A stretch of DNA of 64,000 bases from positions 124,001 through 188,000 of the forward strand of contig NZ_QJUV01000001.1 of NCBI RefSeq assembly GCF_003397585.1. The letters are read 5' to 3'. The translations under genes were made by a program, and so were the position numbers. Positions 25,688 to 35,411 of this stretch are shown one piece after another (the first letter of the stretch is position 1; the number at the start of each line of letters is the position of its first letter). The notes under the pieces were generated by a model that did no database searches, was not told the DNA's origin, and worked only from the letters and a program-made list of their open reading frames with translations. The stretch comes from Gardnerella piotii. Lineage in GTDB: Bacteria > Actinomycetota > Actinomycetes > Actinomycetales > Bifidobacteriaceae.

Positions 25688-26296
25688 TCAAACATCTTGT
25701 CTTCCTGCAAAAGCGCGCCCAAGAGTCACTTCGTCTGCATATTCAAGGTCTCCGCCAACTGGCAATCCGCTTGCGAGCCTAGTCACCTTTATGCCTAGCG
25801 GCTCAAGCAGTCGCGCTAAATACGTAACTGTTGCTTCGCCTTCTATATTTGGGTCCAGCGCTAAAATAATCTCTTTTACTTGCGCGTCTTTTAAGCGCTC
25901 GAGCAGTTGCGTTATTTTTAAGTCTGCAGGCCCCACGTTTGCCATTGGGTTAATCGCTCCGCCTAGAACGTGGTAAACGCCTGCGTATTCGTGCGTGCGC
26001 TCAATGCTCATAATGTCTTTTGGCTCTTCTACAACGCATATTTTTGTGTGGTCTCTTCTGGGGTCTAAGCAAACAACGCATGGGCTTTTTTCGCACACGT
26101 TTCCACAAATTTCGCAAAATCGCACGTTTTCTTTTAAGTCGTTAATTGAGTCGATTAGTTCTTGCGCTTGCACGTTAGAAGACGAGAGTATGTAAAATGC
26201 GATTCGTTGTGCGCCTTTTGGACCGATTCCAGGAAGGCTAGAAAATGCGTCTATAACTCTGCCGATTGCGCCTTCGTATGATGACACATTATGCAT
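25688..26296 (-). CDS. recR: Recombination protein RecR
   Basis: 202 residues. RecR with RecF and RecO loads RecA at gaps and stalled forks. N-terminal helix-hairpin-helix ([18 protein letters not shown]), the C4 zinc finger CEICGNVC...CVVC (about residues 56-72), and a Toprim domain starting [16 protein letters not shown] are present. The start codon abuts the dnaX stop with no gap, the common dnaX-recR operon order, implying translational coupling. Confidence 0.97.
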   Translation of the reverse strand: MHNVSSYEGAIGRVIDAFSSLPGIGPKGAQRIAFYILSSSNVQAQELIDSINDLKENVRFCEICGNVCEKSPCVVCLDPRRDHTKICVVEEPKDIMSIERTHEYAGVYHVLGGAINPMANVGPADLKITQLLERLKDAQVKEIILALDPNIEGEATVTYLARLLEPLGIKVTRLASGLPVGGDLEYADEVTLGRAFAGRQDV

Positions 26297-28654
26297 TTAT
26301 TTCTCTTTCTTCTTTTTGCGAGTGTGTGCGTTTTTAGGATTATTTGGGTCGCTTGCGCTGAATTCTTTTACAGATTTGACTTCAAACATTTTTTCCAAGT
26401 CGTCTATACTCAAATTTGTAGCGGATTCTAAAGACTCGTCTTGCATTGAGCATTCGTCTTCTTGAGCGCCATTTATGACTTCTAAAGAATGAGTTTGCGC
26501 TTGCGATGAAACTTGCGATGAAACTTGCGATGAAACTTGCGATTGCTGAGCTTCTTTTGCTTCATGCGTTTCTTGCATGTTTTGCGCACTGTTAAATGGC
26601 TTTATTGCTTGCTTTTCTTGCTGACTAGGCAGTGCTTGCGGTTGCTGAGTTTGAGCTTGCGCTTGCGATTTATCTTGCGACTGCGATTTATCTTGCGACT
26701 GTGATTTATCTTGCGACTGTGTATATGCAATCGCATCTCCCATTGGAGCAGAAGCCATACTAGCCCAAGCGTCATCTTGCGATTCGTCTAAAGAATTATC
26801 TAAAGCGTTATCGCCGCCTAAAGGGCTATCAGAGCTCAACTCGCTTTTTTCGCTTGTTTTTTTGCCAAATCCTTTTACGATTCCAGCTTTGCGCATAAGT
26901 AATTCGCGCTTAACTTGCGCAAGTTTTTGCGGATCCATTTTTGCTACAGACTCAACTTTTTGCCCGTTTTCTGCAACCGAATCAGGCGCGATTGAAACGT
27001 CTTTACCAAAAACGTCTTTTACTTTGCTCATAACAACAACTGGCACTTTTTTGCCATCGTAAGGAGCAGTTGTGCAAAGAGCAAGCGCAAAAGCATGCTG
27101 ACTTATAGGCTCGTCAAAAGTTAATACAAGCTTTCTTTTTAGCGGATTGCTTTCATCTAATCTAACTTTTGGAACGTGATTTCGCTCTACGTATTCGCGA
27201 ACGTCGTTTGGAAGACTTTTAACAAGATTGTTCCAAGATTCGTCAACGTCTAAAATTTGATGCGTGTTTGTAGTTGCGCTTGCATTTGCATTCATGCTAG
27301 CGTTTGCGTTTTCTGGCTGTTCTAGCCACTTTGAAGCTGTTTCGGCAGTTTCAATCGTATTTGTAATAACAGATTTTTGAGTGTTTGGAATTGTATTTTG
27401 AGCATTATTTTGAGCATCGCTTTGCGCATTATTTTGTATTGCGCTTGCAGACTCAGTTGCATCGGCCGAGCCAATAAAATGCTTTACGTTCGCTTTTGGC
27501 GCTTCAACATTTTTTGCATAAACTTGCGTTTTAACGTTTTCGCTCGAATCCGTTCTAGTGCAAAGCAGGCGCGCAACAAGAATTTCAAGATTCATTCTAG
27601 GCGAAACAGCATTTGCCATTCCAGCAAAAGCATTATTTACGATTTCTGCCATTCTAGACAAGCTTTGCAAAGTGAGCTGACTTGACTGACGTTGCAAATC
27701 TTGCATGTCTTCTGGAGATAAATCCCCAAGCAAATTTTTAGCACTATCTATTCCAGCAGAAGCCAGTAGCAACAAATCGCGCAAGCGACCAAGCAAATCT
27801 TCTACAAACTTGCGACTATCGAAGCCTCCAACAATAACTTTTTGCACAGTTTCGTAAAGCTTTGCTCCATCTTTTTCAATAAGAGCGTCAACAACATCCC
27901 CGATTAAATTAGAAGGCGTAAATCCAAGAAGAGCAACTGCAGAATCTAGCGATATAACGCCATCTACGGAGCCAATCATCAACTGGTCTAGCACAGAAAG
28001 AGTATCTCGCATCGATCCGCCGCCTGCTCGCATAGCAAGTCGAAGGACGCCTTTTTGCGCTTTAATTCCTTCTTTTTGGCAAATGTTTTCTAAATACGGA
28101 CCCATTACTTCTGGTGGCACAAGTCTAAACGGGTAGTGGTGAGTTCTGGAGCGGATTGTTCCAATCACCTTATCTGGCTCAGTCGTAGCAAAAATAAACA
28201 TAACGTGCTCAGGCGGCTCTTCTACAATTTTAAGCAAAGCGTTAAAACCTTGAGGAGTTACCATATGAGCTTCGTCTAAAATAAAAATCTTATATCTATC
28301 TCTAGCTGGCGCAAATCCTGCGCGCTCGCGCAATTCTCTAGCGTCGTCAACACCGTTGTGGCTTGCTGCGTCTATTTCTACAACATCTATAGAACCTGGA
28401 CCGCCTGTTGCAAGATCTTTACAGCTTTGGCATTTTCCGCACGGCTTAGAAGTTGGGCCTTGTTCGCAATTAATGCATCGCGCTAAAATTCGTGCCGAAC
28501 TTGTTTTTCCGCATCCGCGCGGACCAGAAAATAGGTACGCGTGCGTAATTTTGCCTTGATCAAGCGCTCTAATAAGCGGAATCGTAACCTGATTTTGACC
28601 AATAACACCTTCAAAAGTGTCTGGTCTATATCTTCGATACAACGCAAGTGCCAT
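26297..28654 (-). CDS. dnaX: DNA polymerase III subunits gamma/tau
   Basis: 785 residues. Clamp-loader ATPase: Walker A GPRGCGKTSSARILARC, the C4 zinc module (C..C...CGKCQSC), DEAHM Walker B and the SRC-like motif TIRSRTHHYPF are visible. The long C-terminal part is low-complexity and contains in-frame tandem DNA repeats: 12-bp units at 26500-26535 (Ser-Ser-Gln-Val) and 18-bp units at 26667-26720 (Asp-Lys-Ser-Gln-Ser-Gln). No programmed-frameshift slippery site was identified. First gene of dnaX-recR. Confidence 0.96.
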   Translation of the reverse strand: MALALYRRYRPDTFEGVIGQNQVTIPLIRALDQGKITHAYLFSGPRGCGKTSSARILARCINCEQGPTSKPCGKCQSCKDLATGGPGSIDVVEIDAASHNGVDDARELRERAGFAPARDRYKIFILDEAHMVTPQGFNALLKIVEEPPEHVMFIFATTEPDKVIGTIRSRTHHYPFRLVPPEVMGPYLENICQKEGIKAQKGVLRLAMRAGGGSMRDTLSVLDQLMIGSVDGVISLDSAVALLGFTPSNLIGDVVDALIEKDGAKLYETVQKVIVGGFDSRKFVEDLLGRLRDLLLLASAGIDSAKNLLGDLSPEDMQDLQRQSSQLTLQSLSRMAEIVNNAFAGMANAVSPRMNLEILVARLLCTRTDSSENVKTQVYAKNVEAPKANVKHFIGSADATESASAIQNNAQSDAQNNAQNTIPNTQKSVITNTIETAETASKWLEQPENANASMNANASATTNTHQILDVDESWNNLVKSLPNDVREYVERNHVPKVRLDESNPLKRKLVLTFDEPISQHAFALALCTTAPYDGKKVPVVVMSKVKDVFGKDVSIAPDSVAENGQKVESVAKMDPQKLAQVKRELLMRKAGIVKGFGKKTSEKSELSSDSPLGGDNALDNSLDESQDDAWASMASAPMGDAIAYTQSQDKSQSQDKSQSQDKSQAQAQTQQPQALPSQQEKQAIKPFNSAQNMQETHEAKEAQQSQVSSQVSSQVSSQAQTHSLEVINGAQEDECSMQDESLESATNLSIDDLEKMFEVKSVKEFSASDPNNPKNAHTRKKKKEK

Positions 28655-28785
28655 AACTATAACCTACCGCCAACTAGATATTAACTTAAATCCGCTTACT
28701 GTTTAAGCAAATCATCTGTTCCATTTTAAGCATCTAAGCACTAACATGCTAACGATGCGCGCTCTACTACATGCTACATTATGGT

Positions 28786-29190
28786 TCACTCGCTACAATC
28801 AACTAAACCTGCTTTAGCGCTTACGGTTATTCTAGAGGCCATTGGAACGTGTAAAGGAACGCTTAATTTTAGCGATACATCGTTATCTTTTTCCACACAA
28901 GACTCGATTTTTGCATTGTTTGCTGTAGCCGTGTTTTGCGCGATTTTGCAAGCATTTCCGTGCATGTTTTGTATAGCAACCGCTCCCGATATTGCGGATG
29001 CATTTGCTAACGCGTAGGCGCGATGTTTGGAAACAAGAATCGTTCCAATAACCGCACAAAGAACCAGAATAGAGCAGATTGCGGTTACTAATCCTATGCC
29101 AAGCATAGTTCCAGATCCGCAATCCGCTCCGCGTGAATGTTTAGTTTCTAAGCATTGCGTTATTAATCGCTTAGCTCTTTTTTGACTCAT
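28786..29190 (-). CDS. Rv3654c-like TadE-type pilus assembly protein
   Basis: 134 residues. After a basic N-terminus the GSGTMLGIGLVTAICSILVL segment is a single hydrophobic helix like that of pseudopilins, followed by an extracytoplasmic domain. It corresponds to the 'helicase/secretion neighbourhood TadE-like' family of actinobacteria. Its start overlaps the TadE gene by 4 bp, so it is the last gene of the tad unit. Likely a minor pilin or assembly factor. Confidence 0.8.
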   Translation of the reverse strand: MSQKRAKRLITQCLETKHSRGADCGSGTMLGIGLVTAICSILVLCAVIGTILVSKHRAYALANASAISGAVAIQNMHGNACKIAQNTATANNAKIESCVEKDNDVSLKLSVPLHVPMASRITVSAKAGLVDCSE

Positions 29191-29648
29191 ATTAAAACCT
29201 GACTAATGCGCGCTTCTACTTGCATTGGTAAAACCTTCAGCGGGTCTGGCACGACTGGGCAACTAACAACAATATTTGCCATATTTCCAACATATTCGAC
29301 TTTTACAGAACTATTTTTTCCAGATACTTTATGCACTATGTTTTGAGCTTCTTTAGAATCGTGTGTAGATGCAATATAATAGGCAACTTGGCCTGCTGCA
29401 TCGTTGCAATTCATTGTATTTACTACTGATTTGCCTACAAAAATTAACACTATAGCAAGAATTGCAACTGTAGGTAAAATAATCGCAAATTCTGCGGTTA
29501 CTGCACCTGGATCTTTAACATTTTTAATATTTTTAGCATCTTTAGTGAATTTAGTGCTTTTAGTGTGATTGTAACTATTTATGCTCGTATTTTTTGCATT
29601 CCTTTTGTTGAAAATATTCAAAAACGTATAATTCTTCATTTTTCTCAT
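29187..29648 (-). CDS. TadE family pseudopilin
   Basis: 153 residues. The signature DPGAVTAEFAIILPTVAILA (about residues 47-66) is the TadE motif: processing-like Gly/Ala site, Glu at +5 and a hydrophobic helix. The unusually long N-terminal 45 residues are Asn/Lys/Thr-rich; the real start may be further in (several candidate ATG/TTG). Expected to be a minor pseudopilin of the Tad apparatus. Confidence 0.82.
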   Translation of the reverse strand: MRKMKNYTFLNIFNKRNAKNTSINSYNHTKSTKFTKDAKNIKNVKDPGAVTAEFAIILPTVAILAIVLIFVGKSVVNTMNCNDAAGQVAYYIASTHDSKEAQNIVHKVSGKNSSVKVEYVGNMANIVVSCPVVPDPLKVLPMQVEARISQVLI

Positions 29649-29812
29649 TTCTTTCGCATTAGTGAATCTCCAATTAGTGTTTATGCTTAGTTCTTTAGCA
29701 TTCGTTTAATCTTGTTTAACTGAATCTTGTTTAATATCATCAAATTTTGTTAAATATCAACAAGAGCTTCGAATGTTTCACACAATGTTTCACGCGTATA
29801 TTCTTCTGTACA

Positions 29813-30088
29813 TTAGCTAACGTGCAAAGCTCTTTTAACAAGTTCGCCAATAGCTGTTTGCACAGCATCCGACTTAGCAATAGCAATAAGAACTGTTGCA
29901 AAAGCTGTAGCAGCTATAAGAACAACCGCATATTCTGCAGTAACTGCTCCTTCGTCTAGTTTCTTTAGACTGTTATCCAAGCGGCTTTGCATACTATTGC
30001 ACGCCTGTTCTGCTTTAATCAATCCTTTGTTTGCGTTTATTGTAAACTCGCAACAAAGTTTTGAAAATGCTTTAGCAATTGTTTTCAT
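29813..30088 (-). CDS. Flp-pilin-like protein (DUF4244)
   Basis: 91 residues. DEGAVTAEYAVVLIAATAFATVLIAIAK (after residue 45; first 20 given by the motif GAVTAEYA and the helix following) is the type IVb pilin pattern: Gly, then Glu at +5 and a membrane helix, with almost nothing after it. It matches actinobacterial DUF4244 proteins, the presumed major Flp pilin. The leader before the cleavage site is long (about 46 residues). Gaps of about 150-160 bp on both sides suggest its own promoter for high expression. Confidence 0.8.
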   Translation of the reverse strand: MKTIAKAFSKLCCEFTINANKGLIKAEQACNSMQSRLDNSLKKLDEGAVTAEYAVVLIAATAFATVLIAIAKSDAVQTAIGELVKRALHVS

Positions 30089-30239
30089 GTTACTTACCTT
30101 CCTTTCTTTTATTTATTGTTTATTTTTTATTTATGTACCCAGTTTGGATACAAATTTTTTAAGTGCCATTTTTAAGACTTTTATATGCGACTTTTTATAT
30201 AAAATCGTTTTCACTGCGATTTTTCACTGCGATTTGCAG

Positions 30240-30857
30240 CTAGTGCATAAATGATGCAACTGTTGGCAAAATGCCAACAAAAATAAACGCTGGCAAAAAG
30301 CACAATCCAACTGGCAAAAGAAGTCGTACAGAAAGTTTAGAACTTTCTTTTTTTGCAACATTCTTCATTGATTGCTCGTAGTTTTGCAAAACGGCGTTAA
30401 GTACTGGTACGGGGGAGCTTCCGTAAATCCAAGATTCACGCAAAGAATTTTTTAGCCATGTGCTCAAAATAAAAGACGTGTAAGCGTTTTTATCTTTTTT
30501 ACTAAAGCAAACATGTGGCTCACTCCAAGCTTCTCTCCAAGTGCTGCCAGAAATAAGCGCTTTAGAAACGCGACTTAGCCAAATTCCTTTTGATGCAGGC
30601 AAAGAACAACCAACTACGTCTAGCGCTCTAGTTATTGCAACACCACTTTTTAGTGCAACTATTATCATTTGCAAACCAAGAATCGGATCTATATCGCTTA
30701 TTATGTTTTGTCTAAAATCGTAAGTGTTTTGCATAAAAACGCTCGGCTTAACAGCGCGCTCATAGAGCGAGCTAGATGCCATTTGCTTAGAAAAAAGTTT
30801 GCACAAAATAATTATGTATGCAACTAAAATAAGCCAAATAATAATTGCTCTTAACAT
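30240..30857 (-). CDS. TadC-like type II secretion F-family membrane protein
   Basis: 205 residues with an N-terminal helix, a cytoplasmic T2SSF domain (LQMIIVALKSGVAITRALDVVG) and a C-terminal helix pair (LLLPVGLCFLPAFIFVGILP), typical of TadC. It forms the inner-membrane platform for the pilus ATPase together with TadB, encoded upstream. Confidence 0.85.
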   Translation of the reverse strand: MLRAIIIWLILVAYIIILCKLFSKQMASSSLYERAVKPSVFMQNTYDFRQNIISDIDPILGLQMIIVALKSGVAITRALDVVGCSLPASKGIWLSRVSKALISGSTWREAWSEPHVCFSKKDKNAYTSFILSTWLKNSLRESWIYGSSPVPVLNAVLQNYEQSMKNVAKKESSKLSVRLLLPVGLCFLPAFIFVGILPTVASFMH

Positions 30858-30935
30858 TTATCCTCCTTTACTGCATTAAGTTTTGACTAAAATACTTCTT
30901 AGATTATTTTTTTTTATTGCTGTTTTGTTCGCGTT

Positions 30936-31574
30936 TTAATTGCCATTAAAAGAAGCAGATTGCATTGCATTTATAGAATTTTTAAGAATGCGCGCAACCC
31001 AAATAACTCCAACCGCGTAAAATGCCATTCCAACGCTTAAAAGCGTATAGCCTTTGTAGCTAGTAAAAATCATTAGTATTGGGTTTGCTCCCAAAAGCTG
31101 ACCAGTTAAAAGAGACAAAAACGGCAGTGCAATAAGTAACTTAATAGTGGCTTTTGGCATTGCAAAAACTTCTGCGCTTAAGTCATCAACCCTTTTGTTT
31201 GCATAATAAGAATCCGCAACAGCTTGAACGCAATCTGCCATTGGGCAGCCAATCGAATTACTCAACTTGTATACACTCATAAGAGATTGCGCTATTTTAC
31301 GAATGTCTTTTTGTTTTTTGGCATTTTTATAATTTTTTGTATTTTTTGTGTTCTTCGCGTTTTTGAAAGAGCTATCTAGGCTAGACTCTATTGTGCTTCC
31401 GCTTAGTCTAGAATCAAACCACTGTAATATGGATTCTGCATTTATTGGCTTGTTGTATGCTTTGCGCGCATCGCCATTAACATTGCAATCGGAGCATACG
31501 CTAATAATCGACTCAAACGAAGCTCCCGATTTTAATGATGCAACAAGAGATGCTAGCGACTCTTCAATACTCAT
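30936..31574 (-). CDS. TadB-like type II secretion F-family membrane protein
   Basis: 212 residues. The T2SSF domain (SVYKLSNSIGCPMADCVQAVADSY) is followed by two membrane helices (LLIALPFLSLLTG, LLSVGMAFYAVGVIWVARIL). It is shorter at the N-terminus than canonical TadB. A Lys/Asn-rich linker (KNTKNTKNYKNAKKQKD) is low-complexity. Partner of the TadC-like protein in the pilus platform. Confidence 0.83.
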   Translation of the reverse strand: MSIEESLASLVASLKSGASFESIISVCSDCNVNGDARKAYNKPINAESILQWFDSRLSGSTIESSLDSSFKNAKNTKNTKNYKNAKKQKDIRKIAQSLMSVYKLSNSIGCPMADCVQAVADSYYANKRVDDLSAEVFAMPKATIKLLIALPFLSLLTGQLLGANPILMIFTSYKGYTLLSVGMAFYAVGVIWVARILKNSINAMQSASFNGN

Positions 31575-31641
31575 GTTAAATCCTTTGTTAGCTCATTTTT
31601 CTTGTTAGTTTGCTTGTTTTGCCTGTTTTGCTTTTTGATTG

Positions 31642-32685
31642 TTAAGCTCTTAAAACGATTTGCGAATTTAACGGTAAATGCCATTTAGATGAAAAATCTT
31701 TCCACTCTAAAGTGGCCTCTATTTGTGCGCCTTTAACTCTTAAAACAGGAACACCTTCCAGAGCGCCAGAATCATTAGATCTTAAAACTCCAAGCTCCTT
31801 TACAACGCGCATTCCATTTACGCGCTCAACGTGAATAACAACGTCGAATGCGTCTGCAGCAAGAGCGCAAAGTGCCATTGGCTCCAGCCCTGCTAGCAAG
31901 CCCAAGGCCATTAATCGCGCTGGAACTTTTTGCACTTTATCTGCGTGCAAAGTCGTCATTCCGCCTTTGTGTCCGCATGTAAAAACGCGCAATAAATCAG
32001 CGATTTCTTTTCCTCTGCATTCTCCTAAAATGATTCTGTCTGGGCGCATTCGCAAAGTGGCTTTTACAAGCTCTTGTAAATCAATGCATCCTGCGCCTTC
32101 AACGTTTGCCTCTCTTGTTGCTAAAGAAACGTAATCGTTAGAAACGCATCCCAATTCCCTAGTTTCTTCAACAGTAACTATTCTGTCTTTTGGATTACAA
32201 GAAGCTAACAGAGCCTTCATAAGTGTTGTTTTTCCCGAACCCGTGCTACCTGTAATCAAAATATTTGCGCGACTTTCAACAAGTAAATAAAGAATTCTAG
32301 ATAGTTCAATTGGAAACATGCCTTTGCTACTAAGCTCCGTTAAACAATAGTGTTTTAACGCGGGGAAACGAATCGAAATAGCAGCTCCGCTCAAAACTAT
32401 TGGTGCAATAAGAGCGTGAATGCGCACGCCAAGTGGGCTAGAAGCGTCTGCAATCGGGCATGCGTCGTCTAATCGTTTACCCAATTGAGCACAAAGCCAG
32501 ACTGCATATTCGCGCAAAACGTTGGGATTATCAAACGGGATTCTTGGATTGTATTCATTAAGGCCCAGACCAAAGTCTGCCCAAACTCTTCCCTCGTCTG
32601 TAACAACAATATCCGTTACATTTGGATTATCTGCAATATCTTGCAAAATTCCAAAATCAATATCTTGTAAAGCCATGCCTACCAC
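31642..32685 (-). CDS. TadA/CpaF pilus assembly ATPase
   Basis: 347 residues. Walker A ITGSTGSGKTTLMKALLA, Asp box (VTVEE), Walker B (MRPDRIILGECRGKEIADLL) and His box (GHKGGMTTLHAD) are complete. It powers Flp pilus extension from the cytoplasm. Its start overlaps the TadZ-like gene by about 20-29 bp (ATG 32676 is a good alternative). Shorter N-terminus than Gram-negative TadA. Confidence 0.93.
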   Translation of the reverse strand: MVGMALQDIDFGILQDIADNPNVTDIVVTDEGRVWADFGLGLNEYNPRIPFDNPNVLREYAVWLCAQLGKRLDDACPIADASSPLGVRIHALIAPIVLSGAAISIRFPALKHYCLTELSSKGMFPIELSRILYLLVESRANILITGSTGSGKTTLMKALLASCNPKDRIVTVEETRELGCVSNDYVSLATREANVEGAGCIDLQELVKATLRMRPDRIILGECRGKEIADLLRVFTCGHKGGMTTLHADKVQKVPARLMALGLLAGLEPMALCALAADAFDVVIHVERVNGMRVVKELGVLRSNDSGALEGVPVLRVKGAQIEATLEWKDFSSKWHLPLNSQIVLRA

Positions 32686-33799
32686 CCACTATTTTTGAAA
32701 ATCTGCCAAACGCATAAGAAGAATCACCTTGTGTACTAGATGCCATTAAACCCGATTTGCGCGAGTCGCCAAGCAGCCATACGGTGATTTTTTCTACCGC
32801 ACTTTGCGCGCATTTTGGTATGCTTCTAATCCCATATCCGCCAATTATGTCTTCGTACATCTTAGAATCGTGACCAATTGGGCCTTCTACATTGCAAAGC
32901 AAATAATCACAAGCTTCTGTAATCTCTACTGGGCAAAATCTGCTAGAAAGCCCGCGTGGATTTAAGCCTGCAACAATATAAGTTAGATTCTCGGCGTAAT
33001 TTTTATGATCCGACTCTAGATTTTTTAGATGCGCTCGCAATCGAGCTAAACCTAAAACGCTAAGTTCCGATGCAAAAATTGTTGGAACATTCGCTAGAGT
33101 TGGAAGACTTTGTAAAAGCCTTCTTGCTGAAAATCCAGATCCAATATCTACAATCACAACGTCGCAAGCTTTAGCAAGACCTCTAATTGCAGCCTCAATA
33201 ACCCACGGTTTAGGCTCCTGATTTTTCCAAGGAGAATAGGCCAAAATATCCACGTTGTTCCAGTGCAAAAGCTCGCAACGCAAAACGTAGCCGTCTAATC
33301 TTCCTAAAGGAGCTTGAACCTCTTGCAATCTTCTGCCTTCGTCTTGCTCTAATCCAAGCAAAACATCTAAACCGCCATTAGAAATATCTGCGTCGATTAA
33401 AGCTACAACGTATTTTTTACTAGCAATATTACTTGCAAGAAGTGCAAGAGTAGTACTTAAGCCAATCCCGCTATTTGCTGCTGAACCAATTACAACATTT
33501 TTTGGAAAAGGCTTTAGTGAATAGTTCAAGATTCCAGTAGTTTCTTGAGCAACACTATTGTCTTTAAGAACACGATTATTTATAACGCCAAAATCTTTGT
33601 TAAACGTAGGATTTTCAGCCAGTTCACAACTACGATTAAAAGATGCAATAACAGTTGAGTCGTTAACATTGTTAGACTGATTAATGGCGTTTTTAAGCGC
33701 ACTCGCCTGCGGAGGGTACGTGTTAAGTACCCTAGCGGCGCACGAAGGCGCATCGTAGTTATCAATACTCATATTGCTCATGCAGCTATTGAATCGCAT
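32657..33799 (-). CDS. TadZ/CpaE-like MinD-superfamily protein
   Basis: 380 residues. The central MinD/ParA-like domain has a degenerate P-loop (GSAANSGIGLSTTLALLA, lacking the usual KGGxGKT lysines) followed by VVALIDADISNGGLDVLLGL. Actinobacterial tad loci carry such CpaE-like proteins, thought to position the pilus machine at the pole or septum. First gene of the tad unit. The N-terminal 120 residues are variable. Confidence 0.82.
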   Translation of the reverse strand: MRFNSCMSNMSIDNYDAPSCAARVLNTYPPQASALKNAINQSNNVNDSTVIASFNRSCELAENPTFNKDFGVINNRVLKDNSVAQETTGILNYSLKPFPKNVVIGSAANSGIGLSTTLALLASNIASKKYVVALIDADISNGGLDVLLGLEQDEGRRLQEVQAPLGRLDGYVLRCELLHWNNVDILAYSPWKNQEPKPWVIEAAIRGLAKACDVVIVDIGSGFSARRLLQSLPTLANVPTIFASELSVLGLARLRAHLKNLESDHKNYAENLTYIVAGLNPRGLSSRFCPVEITEACDYLLCNVEGPIGHDSKMYEDIIGGYGIRSIPKCAQSAVEKITVWLLGDSRKSGLMASSTQGDSSYAFGRFSKIVGGRHGFTRY

Positions 33800-33921
33800 A
33801 CAAAATAAATAAGCAATACTTTTGTAAGAATGTGGTTAAAGGCTCAATAAACGTTGCAAATCCGCCAAAAAGTTATCCACATTGCTGTTTTAGCGTATTT
33901 TTGTACAAGCGTATAAGCATA

Positions 33922-35280
33922 TTAATGCACAAGTTTTGGATTGGAAGCCATGTACCTTTCCAGAAGTTCGCCATAGATTGGCTTAGTGTGCAAAATATCG
34001 GATACAAGAAGCGCAATAAAAGCAGATGCAGCAACTGGAAGAGTGTGAATCATTGTTCCCGACATTTCTACAGTTAGCAAAATCGAAGTAAGCGGAGCTT
34101 TTACAGAAGCAGAAAGCGTGCCAGCCATAACACACACTGTAAAAATTGGCATTAGCTTTGCGTCAATGCCAAGAATCGGAATGCTTATTATTGCGCGAGA
34201 AGCAACGCCGCCTGCAAGAGCGCCGACAGCAAGAATTGGCATAAAAATTCCGCCAGGCGCTCCGCATCCAAAACTTGTAGAAGTAAATAGCATTTTTGCA
34301 ACAAACAGAATGCACAAAAGCGCTATGCTTGCTTTTCCATATTCAGAGAGCTTAACAAGATTCGAGCCTCCGCCAAGAACGTCTGGCAAATATAAGCCAA
34401 CAGGAATTGCGATTAAACATGCTACAGATACTGGAGCCCACTTTGGCAAATACTTATACAGCGTTTGCAATCCAAGCAAGGATTTGTTCATTAAAGAGCC
34501 AATAAGTCCCGCAAAAATGCCAAGCGGAATCAGCCAAAAATGAAGTGCCATTGGCAAGTCTGGAATCCTTCCAAAGTCTAAAACAGGTCGAAGTCCAAAG
34601 CATGTTTGAGACACAAAGTCCGCGCAAATAGATGCAGCAGCAGCTCCCATAAGAACTGTAGAAGACAATCCGTGTTGAACTTCTTCCATAGCAAACATAA
34701 GCCCAGAAAGTGGAGCGCTAAATGCTGCAGATAAGCCAGCTGCAGCTCCAGCGGTTACAACATAATGCTCTTGAGTATCGTTTTTATTGCCTTTTCTAAA
34801 AATGCGAGACATCATTTGCGCGCCGCAAGCTCCGATTTGAATCGAAGGGCCTTCGCGACCAAGAGACAAGCCAAATAGCGACCCCAACAATCCGCCTACA
34901 AATCGAACAGGCAAAATAGTGTTCCAACACATTTTTAGTCCGCGCTGAACGTATCCAACAACTTGTGGAATGCCGCTTCCAGACGCCATGCTTTCTTTGC
35001 GACTCATCCACCCAATAAAGAATCCAGCAGCAATCGCAAAAGCTACGCAAGGCACAATCCAAAACATGTTTTGCAACATTCGCGCATACATCCATCGCGC
35101 AAAATCGGTTCCGTACTCAATCCCAAGTCTATAAGTTGCTACAAGCGCGCCAGAAACAAGGCCAACAACTACGCCTGCAAGAACCATCTTCCATCTAAGA
35201 TGCTTAAGTGTTTTAAGAATGCGATCCGAAAAGTCGCGCAAAAAATCGCGTATAAAACCGCCTACGTTCTTTAAAGTCAC
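33922..35280 (-). CDS. ClC family chloride channel/antiporter
   Basis: 452 residues with about 10-12 membrane helices. Selectivity motifs are canonical: GSGIPQV, GREGPSIQIG (gating Glu in GREGP) and GGIFMPILAVG. It conducts or exchanges chloride; the Ser of GSGIP argues against the fluoride-specific ClC-F branch. It precedes two fluoride channel genes on the same strand but is separated by 130 bp of AT-rich repeats (35340-35405), so a shared unit is uncertain. Confidence 0.92.
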   Translation of the reverse strand: MTLKNVGGFIRDFLRDFSDRILKTLKHLRWKMVLAGVVVGLVSGALVATYRLGIEYGTDFARWMYARMLQNMFWIVPCVAFAIAAGFFIGWMSRKESMASGSGIPQVVGYVQRGLKMCWNTILPVRFVGGLLGSLFGLSLGREGPSIQIGACGAQMMSRIFRKGNKNDTQEHYVVTAGAAAGLSAAFSAPLSGLMFAMEEVQHGLSSTVLMGAAAASICADFVSQTCFGLRPVLDFGRIPDLPMALHFWLIPLGIFAGLIGSLMNKSLLGLQTLYKYLPKWAPVSVACLIAIPVGLYLPDVLGGGSNLVKLSEYGKASIALLCILFVAKMLFTSTSFGCGAPGGIFMPILAVGALAGGVASRAIISIPILGIDAKLMPIFTVCVMAGTLSASVKAPLTSILLTVEMSGTMIHTLPVAASAFIALLVSDILHTKPIYGELLERYMASNPKLVH

Positions 35281-35411
35281 AATAAACCTATTCTTAAATC
35301 AAATCGCAAACAAATACACAAAGCATTTTAACATTTTAATAACACAATAAACGTTAATTAATAAAATACGTTAATTAATAAATAAAATACGTCAATTAAT
35401 AAAATTAAAAA

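Noticed and set aside
34118..34543. 141-codon plus-strand frame opposite the ClC gene
   Set aside because: Antisense shadow of a conserved membrane protein.
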